From NCBI RefSeq assembly GCF_003350475.1, contig NZ_QQAV01000003.1, positions 487,778 to 551,777 on the forward strand: a DNA stretch of 64,000 bases, written 5' to 3'. The position numbers were made by a program, and so were the translations under genes. This document shows, one piece after another, positions 37,434 to 50,012 of the stretch. Below the pieces are notes generated by a model, which was given only the letters and a program-made list of their open reading frames with translations, did not search any database and was not told the origin of the DNA. The DNA comes from Pseudacidovorax intermedius. GTDB taxonomy: Bacteria; Pseudomonadota; Gammaproteobacteria; Burkholderiales; Burkholderiaceae_C. Each line of letters begins with the position of its first letter. Within the stretch, counting starts at the first letter, position 1.

Positions 37434-38432
37434 ATGGATTCCCGCAGTCTCGTTCCCACCAGCGCAGGCTTCCAGCTGCCCGTGGCGCAACTGCGCAGCG
37501 TCTACGAGACGCACGAGGTCGAGCGCCGGCTCGCCAAGCTGCCCGAGCGCGATCATGAGACCTTGCGCAGCACCTACACCCGCATGCTCGAGCGTGGCCC
37601 CGAGCGCTTCCAGGTCAAGCCCAGCGGCGTGCCCGACATGGCCGCCCTCTACGAGCAGCTCCCCAATTTCACCGACGCTCTGGACGACGTGCGCCGCCAC
37701 GTCGCCCTGGCCCAGGACAGCCGCGACGGCCTCGAAGTGACGCCCATGCTGCTGCTCGGCCCGCCCGGCATCGGCAAGACCCATTTCGCGCGCAAGCTGG
37801 CGGAGCTGCTGGGCACCGGCATGCAACTGGTGCCGATGAGCTCGATGACGGCCGGCTGGCTGCTCTCCGGCGCTTCCTCGCAATGGAAGGGCGCCAAGCC
37901 CGGCAAGGTGTTCGAGGCGCTGGTGGATGGCCAGTACGCCAACCCGGTGATCGTGGTGGACGAGATCGACAAGGCCAGTGCCGACGCGCAGTACGACCCG
38001 CTCGGCGCGCTCTATGGCCTGCTGGAGCACGACACCGCGCACCATTTCGTCGACGAATTCGCCGAGGTGGCCATCGACGCCAGCCAGGTCATCTGGATCA
38101 CCACGGCCAACGACGAGCGCAGCGTGCCCGAGCCCATCCTCAACCGGATGAACGTGTTCGAGATCGAGGCGCCCTCGGCCGAGCAGGCACGGCGCATCGC
38201 GCGCAACCTGTACCTGTCGATCCGCGCCGAGCACGACTGGGGCCGGCACCTGGCGGCCGAGCCGGCCGACGACGTGCTTGACGTCCTGGCCAGCCTCGCT
38301 CCACGCGAGATGCGCCGCGCGCTGATGACCGGGTTCGGCAATGCCCGACTGGCCCGGCGCGAGCAGATGCAGGTGTACGACCTGCCGCGCGGCGCCGCCG
38401 GCCAGCGTCCGCGCATGGGCTTCGTGCAGTAA
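37434..38432 (+). CDS. Lon-like AAA+ ATPase without protease domain
   Basis: A 332-residue AAA+ ATPase. Walker A is GPPGIGKTH (about 109-117) and Walker B VIVVDEIDKA, with sensor-1 WITTANDERSVPEPILNRM and an Arg-finger-containing C-terminal helical lid. The module resembles the ATPase part of Lon (the DEIDKA and PEPILNRMNVFEI order), but the substrate-recognition N-domain and the Ser-Lys protease domain are absent. The start at 37434 was chosen for GGAGG eight bases upstream; in-frame upstream ATGs at 37410 and earlier lack this. It probably remodels a protein target; the partner is unknown. It stands alone after the grxD terminator. Confidence 0.85.
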   Translation: MDSRSLVPTSAGFQLPVAQLRSVYETHEVERRLAKLPERDHETLRSTYTRMLERGPERFQVKPSGVPDMAALYEQLPNFTDALDDVRRHVALAQDSRDGLEVTPMLLLGPPGIGKTHFARKLAELLGTGMQLVPMSSMTAGWLLSGASSQWKGAKPGKVFEALVDGQYANPVIVVDEIDKASADAQYDPLGALYGLLEHDTAHHFVDEFAEVAIDASQVIWITTANDERSVPEPILNRMNVFEIEAPSAEQARRIARNLYLSIRAEHDWGRHLAAEPADDVLDVLASLAPREMRRALMTGFGNARLARREQMQVYDLPRGAAGQRPRMGFVQ

Positions 38433-38543
38433 CCACAGCGCAAGCACCTCGGCGCTGCCGGGGCTCGCAGGCGCCGCGCCAATCCCATCGGCGTGGCGAC
38501 GGCGGGACGCTATCCTCAGGCCGGCGCCACTTCCTGCCTGCCG

Positions 38544-39869
38544 ATGACCCTGACCCAAAGCCTGCTCCTGATCGCGCTGCTGATTGCCGTCAGCGCCTTC
38601 TTCTCCGTCGCCGAGATCTCGCTCGCCGCCGCTCGCCGGCTGCGCCTGCGCCAGCTGGCCGACGATGGGGATGTGCGGGCCCAGGAGGTGATCGCGCTGC
38701 AGGAGCAGCCGGGCCATTACTTCACCGTGGTACAGATTGGCCTGAACGCCATCGCCATCCTGGGCGGCGTGGTGGGCGAAGGCGCGCTCACGCCCTACTT
38801 CGCGCGCCTGTTCGAGCTGGCGCTCGATGCCGAGAATGCCCAGCGAGCCGCCTTCACCGCCTCCTTCATCACCATCATCGCGGCCTTCCTGGTCTTCGCC
38901 GACCTGTTTCCCAAGCGGCTGGGCATGAGCGAGCCGGAGCGCATGGCCATGCGCATCGCCCGGCCCATGCGCTGGCTGATCACGCTGCTGGGCCCGCTCA
39001 CCTGGCTGTTCACCCGCATGACCGACGGCCTGTTCCAGCTGCTCGGGCTGCCCATGGTGCGCGAGGACAAGATCACCCTGGCCGACATCCTGGCCATGTC
39101 CGAGGCCGGCACCCGCGCCGGCGTGCTGGCGGCGCAGGAGCACCAGGTCATCGCCAATGTGTTCGAGCTGGACGTGCGCATGGTCAACAGTGTGATGACG
39201 CCGCGCGAGCGCATCGCCTGGCTGCACCGCGACGATCCGGAATCGGTGCTGCGCGCGCGCATCGTGGCGGAACCCTATTCCGCCTACCCGGTGTGCGAGG
39301 GCGACATCGACCATGTGCTCGGGTATGTCGACGCCAAGGACATGTTCCAGCGGGTGCTGGGTGGCCAGCCCCTGTCCTTCGACCAGGGCCTGCCGATCCA
39401 CAAGGCGCTGGTGATCCCGGACCGGCTGACCCTGACCGAAGTGCTGGAGCAGTTCCGCTCCGCGCATGAAGACTTCGCCATCGTGGTCAACGAATACAGC
39501 CTGGTGGTGGGCGTCATCACGCTCAACGACGTGATGAGCACGGTGATGGGCGACCTGGTGCCGGCCTCTACCGACGAGCAGCAGATCGTGCAGCGCGACG
39601 AGCATTCCTGGCTGATCGACGGCGTGACGCCCATCCAGGACGTGCAGCGCGCCCTGGGCATCGACGAGATGCCGCACGAGGACGAGTACGAGACGCTGGC
39701 CGGCTTCCTGATGGTGATGCTGCGCCGCGTGCCGCGCCGCACCGACAGCGTGAGCTGGGCCGGCTTCACCTTCGAGGTGATGGACGTGGACAGCCATCGC
39801 ATCGATCAGGTGATGGTCACGCGTGGCGGGCCTGCTGCCGCCCAGCCCGACCCCGCGGTGCGCCACTGA
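38544..39869 (+). CDS. CNNM/CorC-type hemolysin-family membrane protein with CBS pair
   Basis: A 441-residue membrane protein. In order it has a DUF21/CNNM transmembrane domain (TLTQSLLLIALLIAVSAFFS, three to four helices to about 190), two CBS domains with the entry motif VMTPRERIAWLHRDD (about 215-340), and a C-terminal CorC/HlyC domain (SWLIDGVTPIQDVQRALGID). Relatives (CorB/MpfA type) export Mg2+ in an ATP-modulated way; the hemolysin name is historical. It begins about 110 bp after the AAA ATPase gene and is convergent with the lytic transglycosylase. Confidence 0.93.
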   Translation: MTLTQSLLLIALLIAVSAFFSVAEISLAAARRLRLRQLADDGDVRAQEVIALQEQPGHYFTVVQIGLNAIAILGGVVGEGALTPYFARLFELALDAENAQRAAFTASFITIIAAFLVFADLFPKRLGMSEPERMAMRIARPMRWLITLLGPLTWLFTRMTDGLFQLLGLPMVREDKITLADILAMSEAGTRAGVLAAQEHQVIANVFELDVRMVNSVMTPRERIAWLHRDDPESVLRARIVAEPYSAYPVCEGDIDHVLGYVDAKDMFQRVLGGQPLSFDQGLPIHKALVIPDRLTLTEVLEQFRSAHEDFAIVVNEYSLVVGVITLNDVMSTVMGDLVPASTDEQQIVQRDEHSWLIDGVTPIQDVQRALGIDEMPHEDEYETLAGFLMVMLRRVPRRTDSVSWAGFTFEVMDVDSHRIDQVMVTRGGPAAAQPDPAVRH

Positions 39870-39932
39870 ACGGTGCGCCGTCGGCGGCCTTCCGGCAAAA
39901 GTCTGAGCGGCAGCCGGTGGCCAGCCTGCCAG

Positions 39933-40699
39933 TCACTCGCCTGCGCCGCCTGGGGTATGACGAGGATCGAAGGTCCAGTTGCGCTGATTGGCGAAAACGG
40001 CTTCCGGGTACGGCGCGCGCCCCCTGCTGCCGTTGTAGCGGCCCAGCGCCATGAACAGGTCGCCGCGCTCACGGTCCAGATAGTGGCGCAGGATCACGCA
40101 GCCGAAGCGCAGGTTGGTCTGCATGTGGAACAGCACCGAGGGGTCGCCGTTGCCGATGGTCCGCACCCAGAAGGGCATCACCTGCATGTAGCCCCGCGCA
40201 CCCGCGCTCGACACCGCGTGCTTGCGGAAGTTGCTCTCGACCTGGATCAGGCCCAGCACCAGGCTCACGTCCAGGCCGGCGCGGCGACTTTCGTACCAGA
40301 TGGTCTGCAGCAGCTCCTTGCGGGTCTGCCAATCGGACACCTTGCGCCGCAGCCGGTCGCCCATGGTGCCGAGCCAGCGCAGGTAGTGCAGGCGGCCGGT
40401 GAAGTCGTCGAACTCCGGAACCGGCGGGGCGTTGTTGAGGATGGCCGAACTGAGTGCGGTGCGCACTGCATCGGCCAGCGGCTCCTCGATCTGGGCGCCG
40501 GCATGGGCGGTGGAGGGCAGCCACAGCGGGCCGGCAAGTCCGGCCCAGGACGCCACTTGCACCGCGCTGCCCAGGAAGTCGCGGCGCCCGACCTGGGACA
40601 CGGGCGACGTCGCCTCTGCCACCGCAGTCGTGGCGGCAGTTGCAGCAGGGCCGAGCGGTCCGCCGGCCTGCGCATCGGCCAAGGCCAGGCGCTGCTGCG

Positions 40700-40703
<4 letters not shown>
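39933..40703 (-). CDS. Tat-exported lytic transglycosylase
   Basis: A 256-residue peptidoglycan-cleaving enzyme. The N-terminus carries a twin-arginine signal ([20 protein letters not shown], Arg40-Arg41) ending in an AHA cleavage site near residue 68; about 38 residues precede it. The SLT fold shows the catalytic Glu156 in [20 protein letters not shown], then [12 protein letters not shown] and [20 protein letters not shown]. Use of the Tat route for a transglycosylase is unusual. Its ATG overlaps the proS stop (ATGA), so a cell-wall enzyme is translationally coupled to a tRNA synthetase. Confidence 0.92.
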
Positions 40704-42442
<1,739 letters not shown>

Positions 42443-42580
42443 CGATCGCGGGGCAAGAGGCTGGAAGGAAGGCGGCGTGCCGCAAGCGGCGCGGTGCCGG
42501 GAACTGGGCTGGCCGGCGTCAAGCCCCGGCCAGCATCGATCTATGCATAATCGAACCAGTTCAAAAATTGGGGTTTGATT

Positions 42581-43246
42581 ATGCTTGACCGGGACGGCTT
42601 CAGGCCCAACGTCGGCATCATCCTGCTCAACCAGAAAAACCAGGTGTTCTGGGGCAAGCGCATCCGCACCCACTCCTGGCAGTTTCCTCAAGGCGGGATT
42701 GATCGGGGCGAAACACCCGAGCAGGCCATGTACCGCGAGCTCCACGAAGAGGTCGGCCTGATGCCCGACCACGTGCGCATCGTGGCCCGCACCCGCGACT
42801 GGTTGCGCTACGAGGTGCCCGACCGCTACATCCGCCGCGACGCCCGCGGCCATTACAAGGGCCAGAAGCAGATCTGGTATCTGCTGCAACTTGTGGGGCA
42901 CGACTGGGATCTCAACCTGCGTGCCACCGACCATCCCGAGTTCGACGCCTGGCGCTGGCATGACTACTGGGTCCCGCTGGACGTGGTGGTCGAGTTCAAG
43001 CGTGGCGTCTACGAGATGGCGCTGACCGAGCTGGCCCGCTTCCTGCCGCGGCCCGACATGCGCAACCGCTTCCTGCGCGGCAGCATGCGAGGCCGCGAGG
43101 CCGATCATCGCGATCGGCCACCGCACGGGCCCGCTGCCGCTGCGCCCACCTTCGAATTGCCGCCAGGGGCGTCCTTCGACCCCGACCCCAACAGTGCCTC
43201 CGATCATGCCTCGCATCCCGACAGCCCGACACCCGCAAGTCCCTAG
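42581..43246 (+). CDS. rppH: RNA pyrophosphohydrolase
   Basis: A Nudix enzyme that removes pyrophosphate from 5'-triphosphate mRNA ends, starting RNase E-dependent decay. It begins [20 protein letters not shown]. The Nudix box occupies about 38-60 ([20 protein letters not shown] then VGL). The family-specific [16 protein letters not shown] and [11 protein letters not shown] blocks are present. At 221 residues it is longer than E. coli RppH (176) because of a Pro/Asp-rich C-terminal tail from about residue 175. A TTG two codons upstream is in frame, but the ATG is preferred. The 3' end overlaps the CNP1-like gene by about 40 bp. Confidence 0.96.
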   Translation: MLDRDGFRPNVGIILLNQKNQVFWGKRIRTHSWQFPQGGIDRGETPEQAMYRELHEEVGLMPDHVRIVARTRDWLRYEVPDRYIRRDARGHYKGQKQIWYLLQLVGHDWDLNLRATDHPEFDAWRWHDYWVPLDVVVEFKRGVYEMALTELARFLPRPDMRNRFLRGSMRGREADHRDRPPHGPAAAAPTFELPPGASFDPDPNSASDHASHPDSPTPASP

Positions 43247-43760
43247 TGCCCGGTGGCGCTCGACGGCAGCGGCGAAGTTCACGCACCTGCTCGCCACGGC
43301 GACCTTGGTGGCGGGCACCGCGCATGCGCAACTGGTCGACAACCCGGATTGGCAGGAATCGGCAGTCCCGCCTCCGCCCGCCTACGACGTCAAGCGTGCG
43401 CTGCAGATCGAGATGCCGGCGTACATGACGCTCAAGTTCGGCATCGACCCCAAGACCATCGTGATCACGCCGGATGGCGTCGTTCGCTATGTGGTGCTGG
43501 GCTGGCGCGAGGGCGGCGGCACCGTCAATGCCTTCTACGAAGGCGTGCGCTGCGCCACGGCGGAATACAAGACCTACGCACGATCGGCCGATGGCGCGTG
43601 GCGATTGGTCGACAACCCGGATTGGAAGCGGATCGACGAGCGCAATTCGATCTACACGTACGAGTTGTCCCGGCAGGCGCTCTGCCGGGGACGCGCGCCG
43701 CGGGCAAGCGTGACGGACATGGTGCGCGAACTCAAGCGCCCGGAGATCCTGCTCAACTGA
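43206..43760 (+). CDS. CNP1-like family secreted protein
   Basis: A 184-residue exported protein. A long basic N-region ([20 protein letters not shown]) is followed by the signal core [17 protein letters not shown], with cleavage likely before QLVDNPDW. The mature part has the CNP1-like pattern [40 protein letters not shown] and [15 protein letters not shown]. The phrase VDNPDW occurs twice. The name comes from a Neisseria protein; the function is unknown. The start lies inside the rppH tail in another frame, so the genes overlap and are probably cotranscribed. Confidence 0.85.
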   Translation: MPRIPTARHPQVPSARWRSTAAAKFTHLLATATLVAGTAHAQLVDNPDWQESAVPPPPAYDVKRALQIEMPAYMTLKFGIDPKTIVITPDGVVRYVVLGWREGGGTVNAFYEGVRCATAEYKTYARSADGAWRLVDNPDWKRIDERNSIYTYELSRQALCRGRAPRASVTDMVRELKRPEILLN

Positions 43761-43859
43761 GCACCACAGACCCGGGCCGGCCGGCAGTCAAGCAGCGGTG
43801 CAACACGCCGCATGCGGCGGATCACACCAAGCGGCGAGAGGGCCATCAAGGCCCCGCAC

Positions 43860-44993
43860 TCACATCAGCACAAGGTTGTCCCGGTGGATCATCTCGGGCT
43901 CCGCCGAATAGCCCAGCAGCCCTTCGATGTCCGTCGACGAGCGCCGGCAGAGTAGCCGCGCCTCAGCGGCCGCATAGTTCGCCAGGCCACGTGCCAGCTC
44001 GACACCCGCCGCATCGCGGATGGCAATGACGTCACCCCGCGAAAAGTCGCCGTCGACGGCCGTCATGCCGATGGGCAACAGGCTCTTGCCCTCGCCCCGG
44101 ACCTTGCGCGCGGCCCCCTCGTCCACGATCACCGCGCCGCGCAATTGCAGGTGGTCGGCCATCCAGCGCTTGCGGGCCTGGTGCTTGGCGGTGTCGGCCA
44201 CCAACAGCGTGCCGATGGCCTCACCGCGCGCCAGCCGCATGAGCGCATCGGGCTCCCGCCCCCAGGCGATGACCGTGGAGGCACCCGATCCGGCCGCCCG
44301 CTTGGCCGCCAGTATCTTGGTCAGCATGCCACCCCGGCCAATGCTGGAGCCCGCCCCGCCGGCCATCAGCTCCAGCGCGGGATCGCCAGCCTGGGCTTCA
44401 TGCACGAAGGTGGCATCGGGGTTCTTGCGCGGATCGGCGGTATAGAGGCCCTTCTGGTCGGTGAGGATGACCAGCGCATCCGCGTCCACGAGATTGGCGA
44501 CCAGCGCCCCCAGCGTGTCGTTGTCACCGAACTTGATCTCGTCGTTGACGACGGTGTCGTTCTCGTTGATGACAGGCAGAACGCCCAGGCCGAGCAGGGT
44601 CAACAGGGTGGAGCGGGCATTGAGATAGCGCTCGCGGTCCGCCAGGTCGGCATGCGTGAGCAGCACCTGCGCGCTGCGCAGGCCGTTCTCGCGCAGCTTG
44701 TTCTCGTACATGTGGGCCAAGCCCATCTGCCCCACGGCGGCGGCCGCCTGCAGTTCGTGGACCTCCTTGGGCCGCACGGACCAGCCCAGGCGTTTCATGC
44801 CCTCGGCAATCGCGCCGCTCGACACCATGACCAGTTCTCGGCCATCACGGACCAGCGCGCCGAGCTGGCGCGACCATTCGCCGATCGCCTGCTCATCCAG
44901 ACCCTTGCCTTCGTTCGTGACAAGGCTGGAGCCGACCTTCACCACGAGACGGCGCGCATCGCGCAGGACGGAGGACGAGAAGTTGCGGGTCAT
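43860..44993 (-). CDS. proB: Glutamate 5-kinase
   Basis: The first enzyme of proline synthesis, phosphorylating glutamate's gamma-carboxyl; 377 residues (E. coli 367). The amino-acid-kinase domain begins [20 protein letters not shown] and contains [36 protein letters not shown] and [22 protein letters not shown]-terminal PUA domain (about 285-360) follows, [20 protein letters not shown], and the kinase domain is expected to be proline-inhibited. It is transcribed after obgE with a 54-bp gap, a common order in Burkholderiales (rplU-rpmA-obgE-proB). Confidence 0.97.
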   Translation of the reverse strand: MTRNFSSSVLRDARRLVVKVGSSLVTNEGKGLDEQAIGEWSRQLGALVRDGRELVMVSSGAIAEGMKRLGWSVRPKEVHELQAAAAVGQMGLAHMYENKLRENGLRSAQVLLTHADLADRERYLNARSTLLTLLGLGVLPVINENDTVVNDEIKFGDNDTLGALVANLVDADALVILTDQKGLYTADPRKNPDATFVHEAQAGDPALELMAGGAGSSIGRGGMLTKILAAKRAAGSGASTVIAWGREPDALMRLARGEAIGTLLVADTAKHQARKRWMADHLQLRGAVIVDEGAARKVRGEGKSLLPIGMTAVDGDFSRGDVIAIRDAAGVELARGLANYAAAEARLLCRRSSTDIEGLLGYSAEPEMIHRDNLVLM

Positions 44994-45047
44994 GGAGCGG
45001 AATCGTGCGGCGCTAGGCGCCGTGGAGAGTGCGGGCGAAGGCGGTGG

Positions 45048-46124
<1,077 letters not shown>

Positions 46125-46160
46125 TTACAAATGAGACGTGCCGGGAGGCACATAAACGAT

Positions 46161-46184
46161 GAAGCCCCGGCAAAGCGGGGCTTC
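46161..46184 (-). terminator. Hairpin between rpmA and obgE (attenuator-like)
   Basis: GAAGCCCCG pairs with CGGGGCTTC around a 6-nt loop. On the minus strand it is followed by ATCGTTTATG rather than a clean T-tract, so it probably reduces read-through or protects the ribosomal mRNA end rather than fully terminating. Confidence 0.55.
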
Positions 46185-46204
46185 ACACGGGAGAGCGAGG
46201 TCGC

Positions 46205-46462
46205 TCAGACCGGGGTGATGTTCACGACGTGCTTGTTCAGCGCGCCGCGCATGCCGAACGACACGCGGCCATCGACCAGCGCGAACAGGGTGTGGTCCTT
46301 GCCCACGCCCACGTTGTCACCGGCGTGCAGGCGCGTGCCGCGCTGACGCACGATGATGGAACCGGCGCTGATCACTTGGCCGCCGAACGCCTTCACGCCG
46401 AGCATCTTGGGCTTGGAATCGCGCCCGTTACGCGTAGAGCCGCCGCCTTTTTTCTGTGCCAT
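46205..46462 (-). CDS. rpmA: 50S ribosomal protein L27
   Basis: An 85-residue ribosomal protein near the peptidyl-transferase centre. The start [20 protein letters not shown] and [20 protein letters not shown] are diagnostic. The N-terminus already begins AQKKGG, with no Firmicutes-type cleavable extension. It lies 18 bp after rplU and before obgE, forming the standard L21-L27-Obg operon. Confidence 0.98.
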   Translation of the reverse strand: MAQKKGGGSTRNGRDSKPKMLGVKAFGGQVISAGSIIVRQRGTRLHAGDNVGVGKDHTLFALVDGRVSFGMRGALNKHVVNITPV

Positions 46463-46480
46463 GGTGTCCTGCTCCTGGGC

Positions 46481-46792
46481 TTAGCCGGCAATCGCACCGA
46501 TCTGCAGCTCGGTGAACTGCTGGCGGTGGCCTTGACGCTTTTGATAATGCTTACGGCGACGCAGCTTGAAGATGCGCACCTTGTCATGCTTGCCGTGGGA
46601 CAGCACCGTGGCCGTCACCGTGGCGCCGGACACCAGGGGCGTGCCGACCTTGATCGCGCTACCGTCGCTGACGGCAAGCACTTGGTCGATCACGATTTCC
46701 TGGCCAACGTCCGCAGCAATCTGTTCTACCTTGATTTTCTCGCCGGGGGCAACGCGATACTGCTTGCCACCGGTTTTTATGACCGCGTACAT
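46481..46792 (-). CDS. rplU: 50S ribosomal protein L21
   Basis: A 103-residue ribosomal protein (E. coli L21 also 103) that binds 23S rRNA. It begins [20 protein letters not shown] and ends with the conserved KRRRHKHYRK-like segment, here [34 protein letters not shown] precedes the ATG. It is the first gene of rplU-rpmA-obgE-proB and is divergent from ispB; the promoter must lie in the 170-bp shared region. Confidence 0.98.
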   Translation of the reverse strand: MYAVIKTGGKQYRVAPGEKIKVEQIAADVGQEIVIDQVLAVSDGSAIKVGTPLVSGATVTATVLSHGKHDKVRIFKLRRRKHYQKRQGHRQQFTELQIGAIAG

Positions 46793-46912
46793 GGGAAACC
46801 TCTTGTGAAAGATTCTCCGCGGCTCATTCCGCGAAGCTCTCCATGATAGCACGGGCACTGGCAAGATGCACGCCCTGGCAACCAAAGGACAGGCCTGTCC
46901 GTGGCCGCTCCC

Positions 46913-46918
46913 TATAAT
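46913..46918 (+). promoter_or_regulatory. -10 element for ispB
   Basis: A perfect TATAAT about 45 bp before the ispB start codon in the rplU-ispB divergent region. The -35 position is weak (CAGGCC-like). Confidence 0.45.
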
Positions 46919-46962
46919 TCCGGCGCTCGAAAGACCGATCACCGCGCCTCGCGCCACCTCTC

Positions 46963-47958
46963 TTGTCTTCCACCACAGCCAGCCCACCTCCGCCGACCTT
47001 TGCAGCGCTCGACCTCGTGGCCAGCGACATGACCGAGGTCGACCGGGTCATTGACGCCCGCCTGTCCACGGGCGTGCCCTTGGTGAGCGAGGTGTCGCGC
47101 TACATCATTGCCGCAGGTGGCAAGCGCCTGCGCCCGGTCCTGCTTCTGCTGATGAGCCGGGCGCTCGGCTACGAGGGGACGCAGCACTTCAACTTGGCAG
47201 CGGTCGTCGAGTTCATCCATACCGCGACGCTGCTGCACGACGATGTGGTGGACGAGTCCACCCTGCGCCGAGGCCGGCCCACAGCCAACGAGTCCTTCGG
47301 CAACGCAGCCAGCGTGCTCGTCGGCGATTTTCTTTATTCGCGCGCCTTCCAGATGATGCTGGACGCCCAGGACATGCGCGTGATGGACGTTCTGGCCGAA
47401 GCGACCAACGTCATCGCGGAAGGCGAGGTGCTGCAGCTCATGAACATGGGCGATGCGTCGCTAGATGAGCAGGCCTACCTGCAGGTCATCCGCTCCAAGA
47501 CTGCCAAGCTGTTCGAGGCCAGCACCCGGCTGGCGGCGATCCTGTCCGGCGCCCCGCGCGATCTGGAAGAGGCGTGCGCCACCTACGGCCAAGCCCTCGG
47601 GACCGCATTCCAGGTGGTGGACGATGTGCTCGACTACGCGGGCGATGCGGCCGAAACGGGCAAGAACGTCGGCGACGATCTCCGGGAAGGCAAGGCCACG
47701 CTGCCACTCATCCTCGCCATGAAGCACGGCAGCGCCACGCAGGCCGCCATCGTCCGCACGGCACTGGAAACAGGCGACGTCTCCCAACTCCCGCAGGTGG
47801 TCCAGATCGTGCGGGAAACCGGCGCATTGGAAGCGACCCGTGCCGCGGCCGCGCGCGAAGCCGAACGCGCAATTTCCGCGCTCGACGCGCTACCCGCCAA
47901 TATTTACTCGAAAGGTATGCTACAGTTAGCGGCTCAGCTTCTTGAGCGCCGAACCTGA
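46963..47958 (+). CDS. ispB: Octaprenyl diphosphate synthase (polyprenyl synthetase)
   Basis: A trans-prenyltransferase of 331 residues that makes the ubiquinone side chain. The first Asp-rich motif is Asp93-Asp94-x2-Asp97 in [20 protein letters not shown], and the second is [14 protein letters not shown] (near 220). The chain-length-determining positions before the first motif (EFIHTATL) have small residues, consistent with a C40 product. The start is a TTG ([10 protein letters not shown]...) because the first in-frame ATG at 47029 would remove a conserved helix. It supplies the lipid substrate of the Ubi enzymes encoded at 5-9 kb and is followed by tRNA-Pro. Confidence 0.94.
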   Translation: MSSTTASPPPPTFAALDLVASDMTEVDRVIDARLSTGVPLVSEVSRYIIAAGGKRLRPVLLLLMSRALGYEGTQHFNLAAVVEFIHTATLLHDDVVDESTLRRGRPTANESFGNAASVLVGDFLYSRAFQMMLDAQDMRVMDVLAEATNVIAEGEVLQLMNMGDASLDEQAYLQVIRSKTAKLFEASTRLAAILSGAPRDLEEACATYGQALGTAFQVVDDVLDYAGDAAETGKNVGDDLREGKATLPLILAMKHGSATQAAIVRTALETGDVSQLPQVVQIVRETGALEATRAAAAREAERAISALDALPANIYSKGMLQLAAQLLERRT

Positions 47959-47983
47959 TCGGCACTCAAGCAGGATTGATCAG

Positions 47984-48060
47984 CGGGGTGTAGCTTAGCC
48001 TGGTAGAGCGCTACGTTCGGGACGTAGAGGCCGGAGGTTCGAATCCTCTCACCCCGACCA
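47984..48060 (+). tRNA. tRNA-Pro (anticodon CGG)
   Basis: A 77-nt cloverleaf. Acceptor CGGGGTG pairs with CACCCCG, the D-arm has TAGCCTGGTAGAGCG, and the anticodon stem CTACG/CGTAG holds the loop TTCGGGA, giving CGG for codon CCG. The T-arm contains GGTTCGAATCC. CCA is encoded. It is 25 bp downstream of ispB and ends before a double hairpin. Confidence 0.97.
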
Positions 48061-48067
48061 GATTTAT

Positions 48068-48116
48068 CCTTGCCCACCGGGCAAGGCACCAAAGCCCCAC
48101 GTCGTGGGGCTTTTTT
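48068..48116 (+). terminator. Double hairpin with Rho-independent terminator after tRNA-Pro
   Basis: First stem CCTTGCCC-ACC-GGGCAAGG (48068-48086). Then comes the terminator AAAGCCCCAC-GTC-GTGGGGC followed by TTTTTT (48091-48116). It ends the ispB/tRNA transcript. Confidence 0.85.
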
Positions 48117-48164
48117 GTCGGCCCAATCCAACGCCCGGCACAAACACGAAGGGCTTACAGCCGT

Positions 48165-48189
48165 GTTGCACAATGTGTTTTTGTGCAAC
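48165..48189. promoter_or_regulatory. 9-bp inverted repeat upstream of pilB
   Basis: GTTGCACAA and TTGTGCAAC are perfect complements with a 7-nt spacer, 62 bp before the pilB ATG; an ATGTACAT palindrome follows within 3 bp. It could be a regulator site for the pilBCD unit or a leader hairpin. No T-tract follows. Confidence 0.5.
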
Positions 48190-48250
48190 CCATGTACATT
48201 GGCGCGATGGTCCGTTGACCGTCCAGCTCCCACCTTCCGTTTTCCGCCGC

Positions 48251-49984
48251 ATGGCTGTTGCCGACCCACCGCTTCGTGACACCGCCTCCGTCGCGCTGCC
48301 TGGTTTGGCACGCGCCCTGGTGTCGGCAGGCATTCTGGACCCGCAAGCCGCCGAGCAGATCTACCGTCGCTCGCTGGCCTCGCGCAGCAGTTTCATTGCC
48401 GAACTCACCGGCACCGGTCAGGTGTCTCCGCACGAGTTGGCGCATGTGCTGGCGATCAGTTTCTCCGCCCCCCTGGTCGATCTCGCCGCAGTCGATCCGC
48501 TGCGACTGCCCAAGGGGCTGCTGGATGTGCGCCTCTGCCAGTCCTACCGCATCGTGGTGTTGGCCAAGCGTGGCAACCGGCTGGTGGTGGCCACGGCCGA
48601 CCCCTCCGATCAGCAGGCGGCAGAAAAGATCAAGTTCGCCTCCCAACTGGGCGTGGACTGGGTGGTGGCCGAGTACGACAAGCTGTCGCGCCTCGTCGAC
48701 GCGAGCGCGGCCACCCCCTCGGAAACGCTGGAGCAACTGGCGAGCAGCGAGTTCGAATACGACGAACTGCTCGGCGAGCCGGACGAGGCCCAGGAGACGG
48801 CCGCCTCTTCCGAGGTGGAGGACGCCCCCGTGGTGCGTTTCCTGCAGAAGATGCTGCTCGACGCCTTCTCGATGCGCGCCTCCGACATCCACTTCGAGCC
48901 CTACGAGCACAACTACCGCGTGCGCTTCCGGGTGGACGGCGAACTGCGCGAGATCGCCAGCCCGCCCGTGGCCATCAAGGACAAGCTGGCCTCGCGCATC
49001 AAGGTGATCTCCAAGCTGGACATCTCCGAGAAGCGGATCCCGCAGGACGGCCGGATGAAGCTGAAGATCGGCGCCGACCGGGTGATCGACTTCCGCGTCA
49101 GCACACTGCCTACGCTCTTCGGCGAGAAGATCGTGATCCGGATCCTCGACCCCAGCAGCGCGCGCCTGGGCATCGACGCGCTCGGCTACGACGCGGACGA
49201 AAAGGAGCGCCTGCTCACCGCCATCGGCCGGCCCTACGGCATGATCCTGGTGACCGGGCCCACGGGCTCGGGCAAGACGGTATCGCTCTACACCTGCCTG
49301 AACCTGCTGAACAAGCCGGGTGTCAACATCGCCACCGCCGAGGACCCGTCCGAGATCAACCTCCCGGGCGTCAACCAGGTCAACGTCAACGAGAAGGCCG
49401 GCCTGACCTTCGCCGCGGCGCTGCGCGCCTTCCTGCGGCAGGACCCGGACATCATCATGGTCGGCGAGATCCGCGACCTGGACACAGCCGACATCGCCAT
49501 CAAGGCCGCGCAGACCGGCCACCTGGTGCTCTCCACGCTGCACACCAACGACGCGCCAACTACGCTGACGCGGATGCGCAACATGGGCATCGCCCCCTTC
49601 AACATTGCGTCGAGCGTCATCCTGATCACCGCCCAGCGCCTGGCGCGTCGCCTGTGCCCGCAGTGCAAGCTGCCCGCCGACCTTCCGCCGCAAGCGCTGC
49701 TGGACGCTGGCTTCCGGCGCGAGGAGATCGACGGCAGCTGGAAGCCCTACCGACCCGTGGGCTGCCCCGCCTGCAGCGGCGGCTACAAGGGCCGGGTCGG
49801 CATCTACCAGGTGATGCCGATCTCGGAGGAGATCCAGAAGATCATTCTTCGCGATGGCAGCGCGCTCGAGATCGCCGCCCAGTCCGAGCGCGAGGGCGTG
49901 CGCTCGCTGCGCCGCTCGGGCCTGCAGAAGGTGATGCAGGGCGTGACCTCCCTCGAAGAGGTGCTCGGCGTCACCAACGAATAG
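48251..49984 (+). CDS. pilB: Type IV pilus assembly ATPase PilB
   Basis: The extension motor of type IV pili, a hexameric cytoplasmic ATPase of 577 residues. The N-terminal MshEN-type region is about 1-150. The GspE core has Walker A GPTGSGKT (about 336-343), the Asp box EDPSEINLPGVNQV and Walker B DPDIIMVGEIRDLDTADIAI. The zinc tetra-Cys knot is at about 468-508 (CPQCK ... CPAC). The start MAVADPPLRDTASVALPGLA was chosen; the frame is open 49 codons upstream but Cys-rich and unlike the family. It heads pilB-pilC-pilD. Confidence 0.97.
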   Translation: MAVADPPLRDTASVALPGLARALVSAGILDPQAAEQIYRRSLASRSSFIAELTGTGQVSPHELAHVLAISFSAPLVDLAAVDPLRLPKGLLDVRLCQSYRIVVLAKRGNRLVVATADPSDQQAAEKIKFASQLGVDWVVAEYDKLSRLVDASAATPSETLEQLASSEFEYDELLGEPDEAQETAASSEVEDAPVVRFLQKMLLDAFSMRASDIHFEPYEHNYRVRFRVDGELREIASPPVAIKDKLASRIKVISKLDISEKRIPQDGRMKLKIGADRVIDFRVSTLPTLFGEKIVIRILDPSSARLGIDALGYDADEKERLLTAIGRPYGMILVTGPTGSGKTVSLYTCLNLLNKPGVNIATAEDPSEINLPGVNQVNVNEKAGLTFAAALRAFLRQDPDIIMVGEIRDLDTADIAIKAAQTGHLVLSTLHTNDAPTTLTRMRNMGIAPFNIASSVILITAQRLARRLCPQCKLPADLPPQALLDAGFRREEIDGSWKPYRPVGCPACSGGYKGRVGIYQVMPISEEIQKIILRDGSALEIAAQSEREGVRSLRRSGLQKVMQGVTSLEEVLGVTNE

Positions 49985-50012
49985 ACTCGGACGCGCGCCC
50001 AACGGAGTTGCC

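Noticed and set aside
42443..43342. 300-codon N-terminal extension of the proS frame
   Set aside because: It is antisense to rppH and the CNP1-like gene and has no synthetase homology; proS begins at 42442.
46793..46962. Promoter for rplU in the divergent region
   Set aside because: TATCAT-like and TTGCCA-like hexamers exist on the minus strand, but their spacing (about 10 bp) is wrong, so no element could be assigned, although a promoter must exist there.
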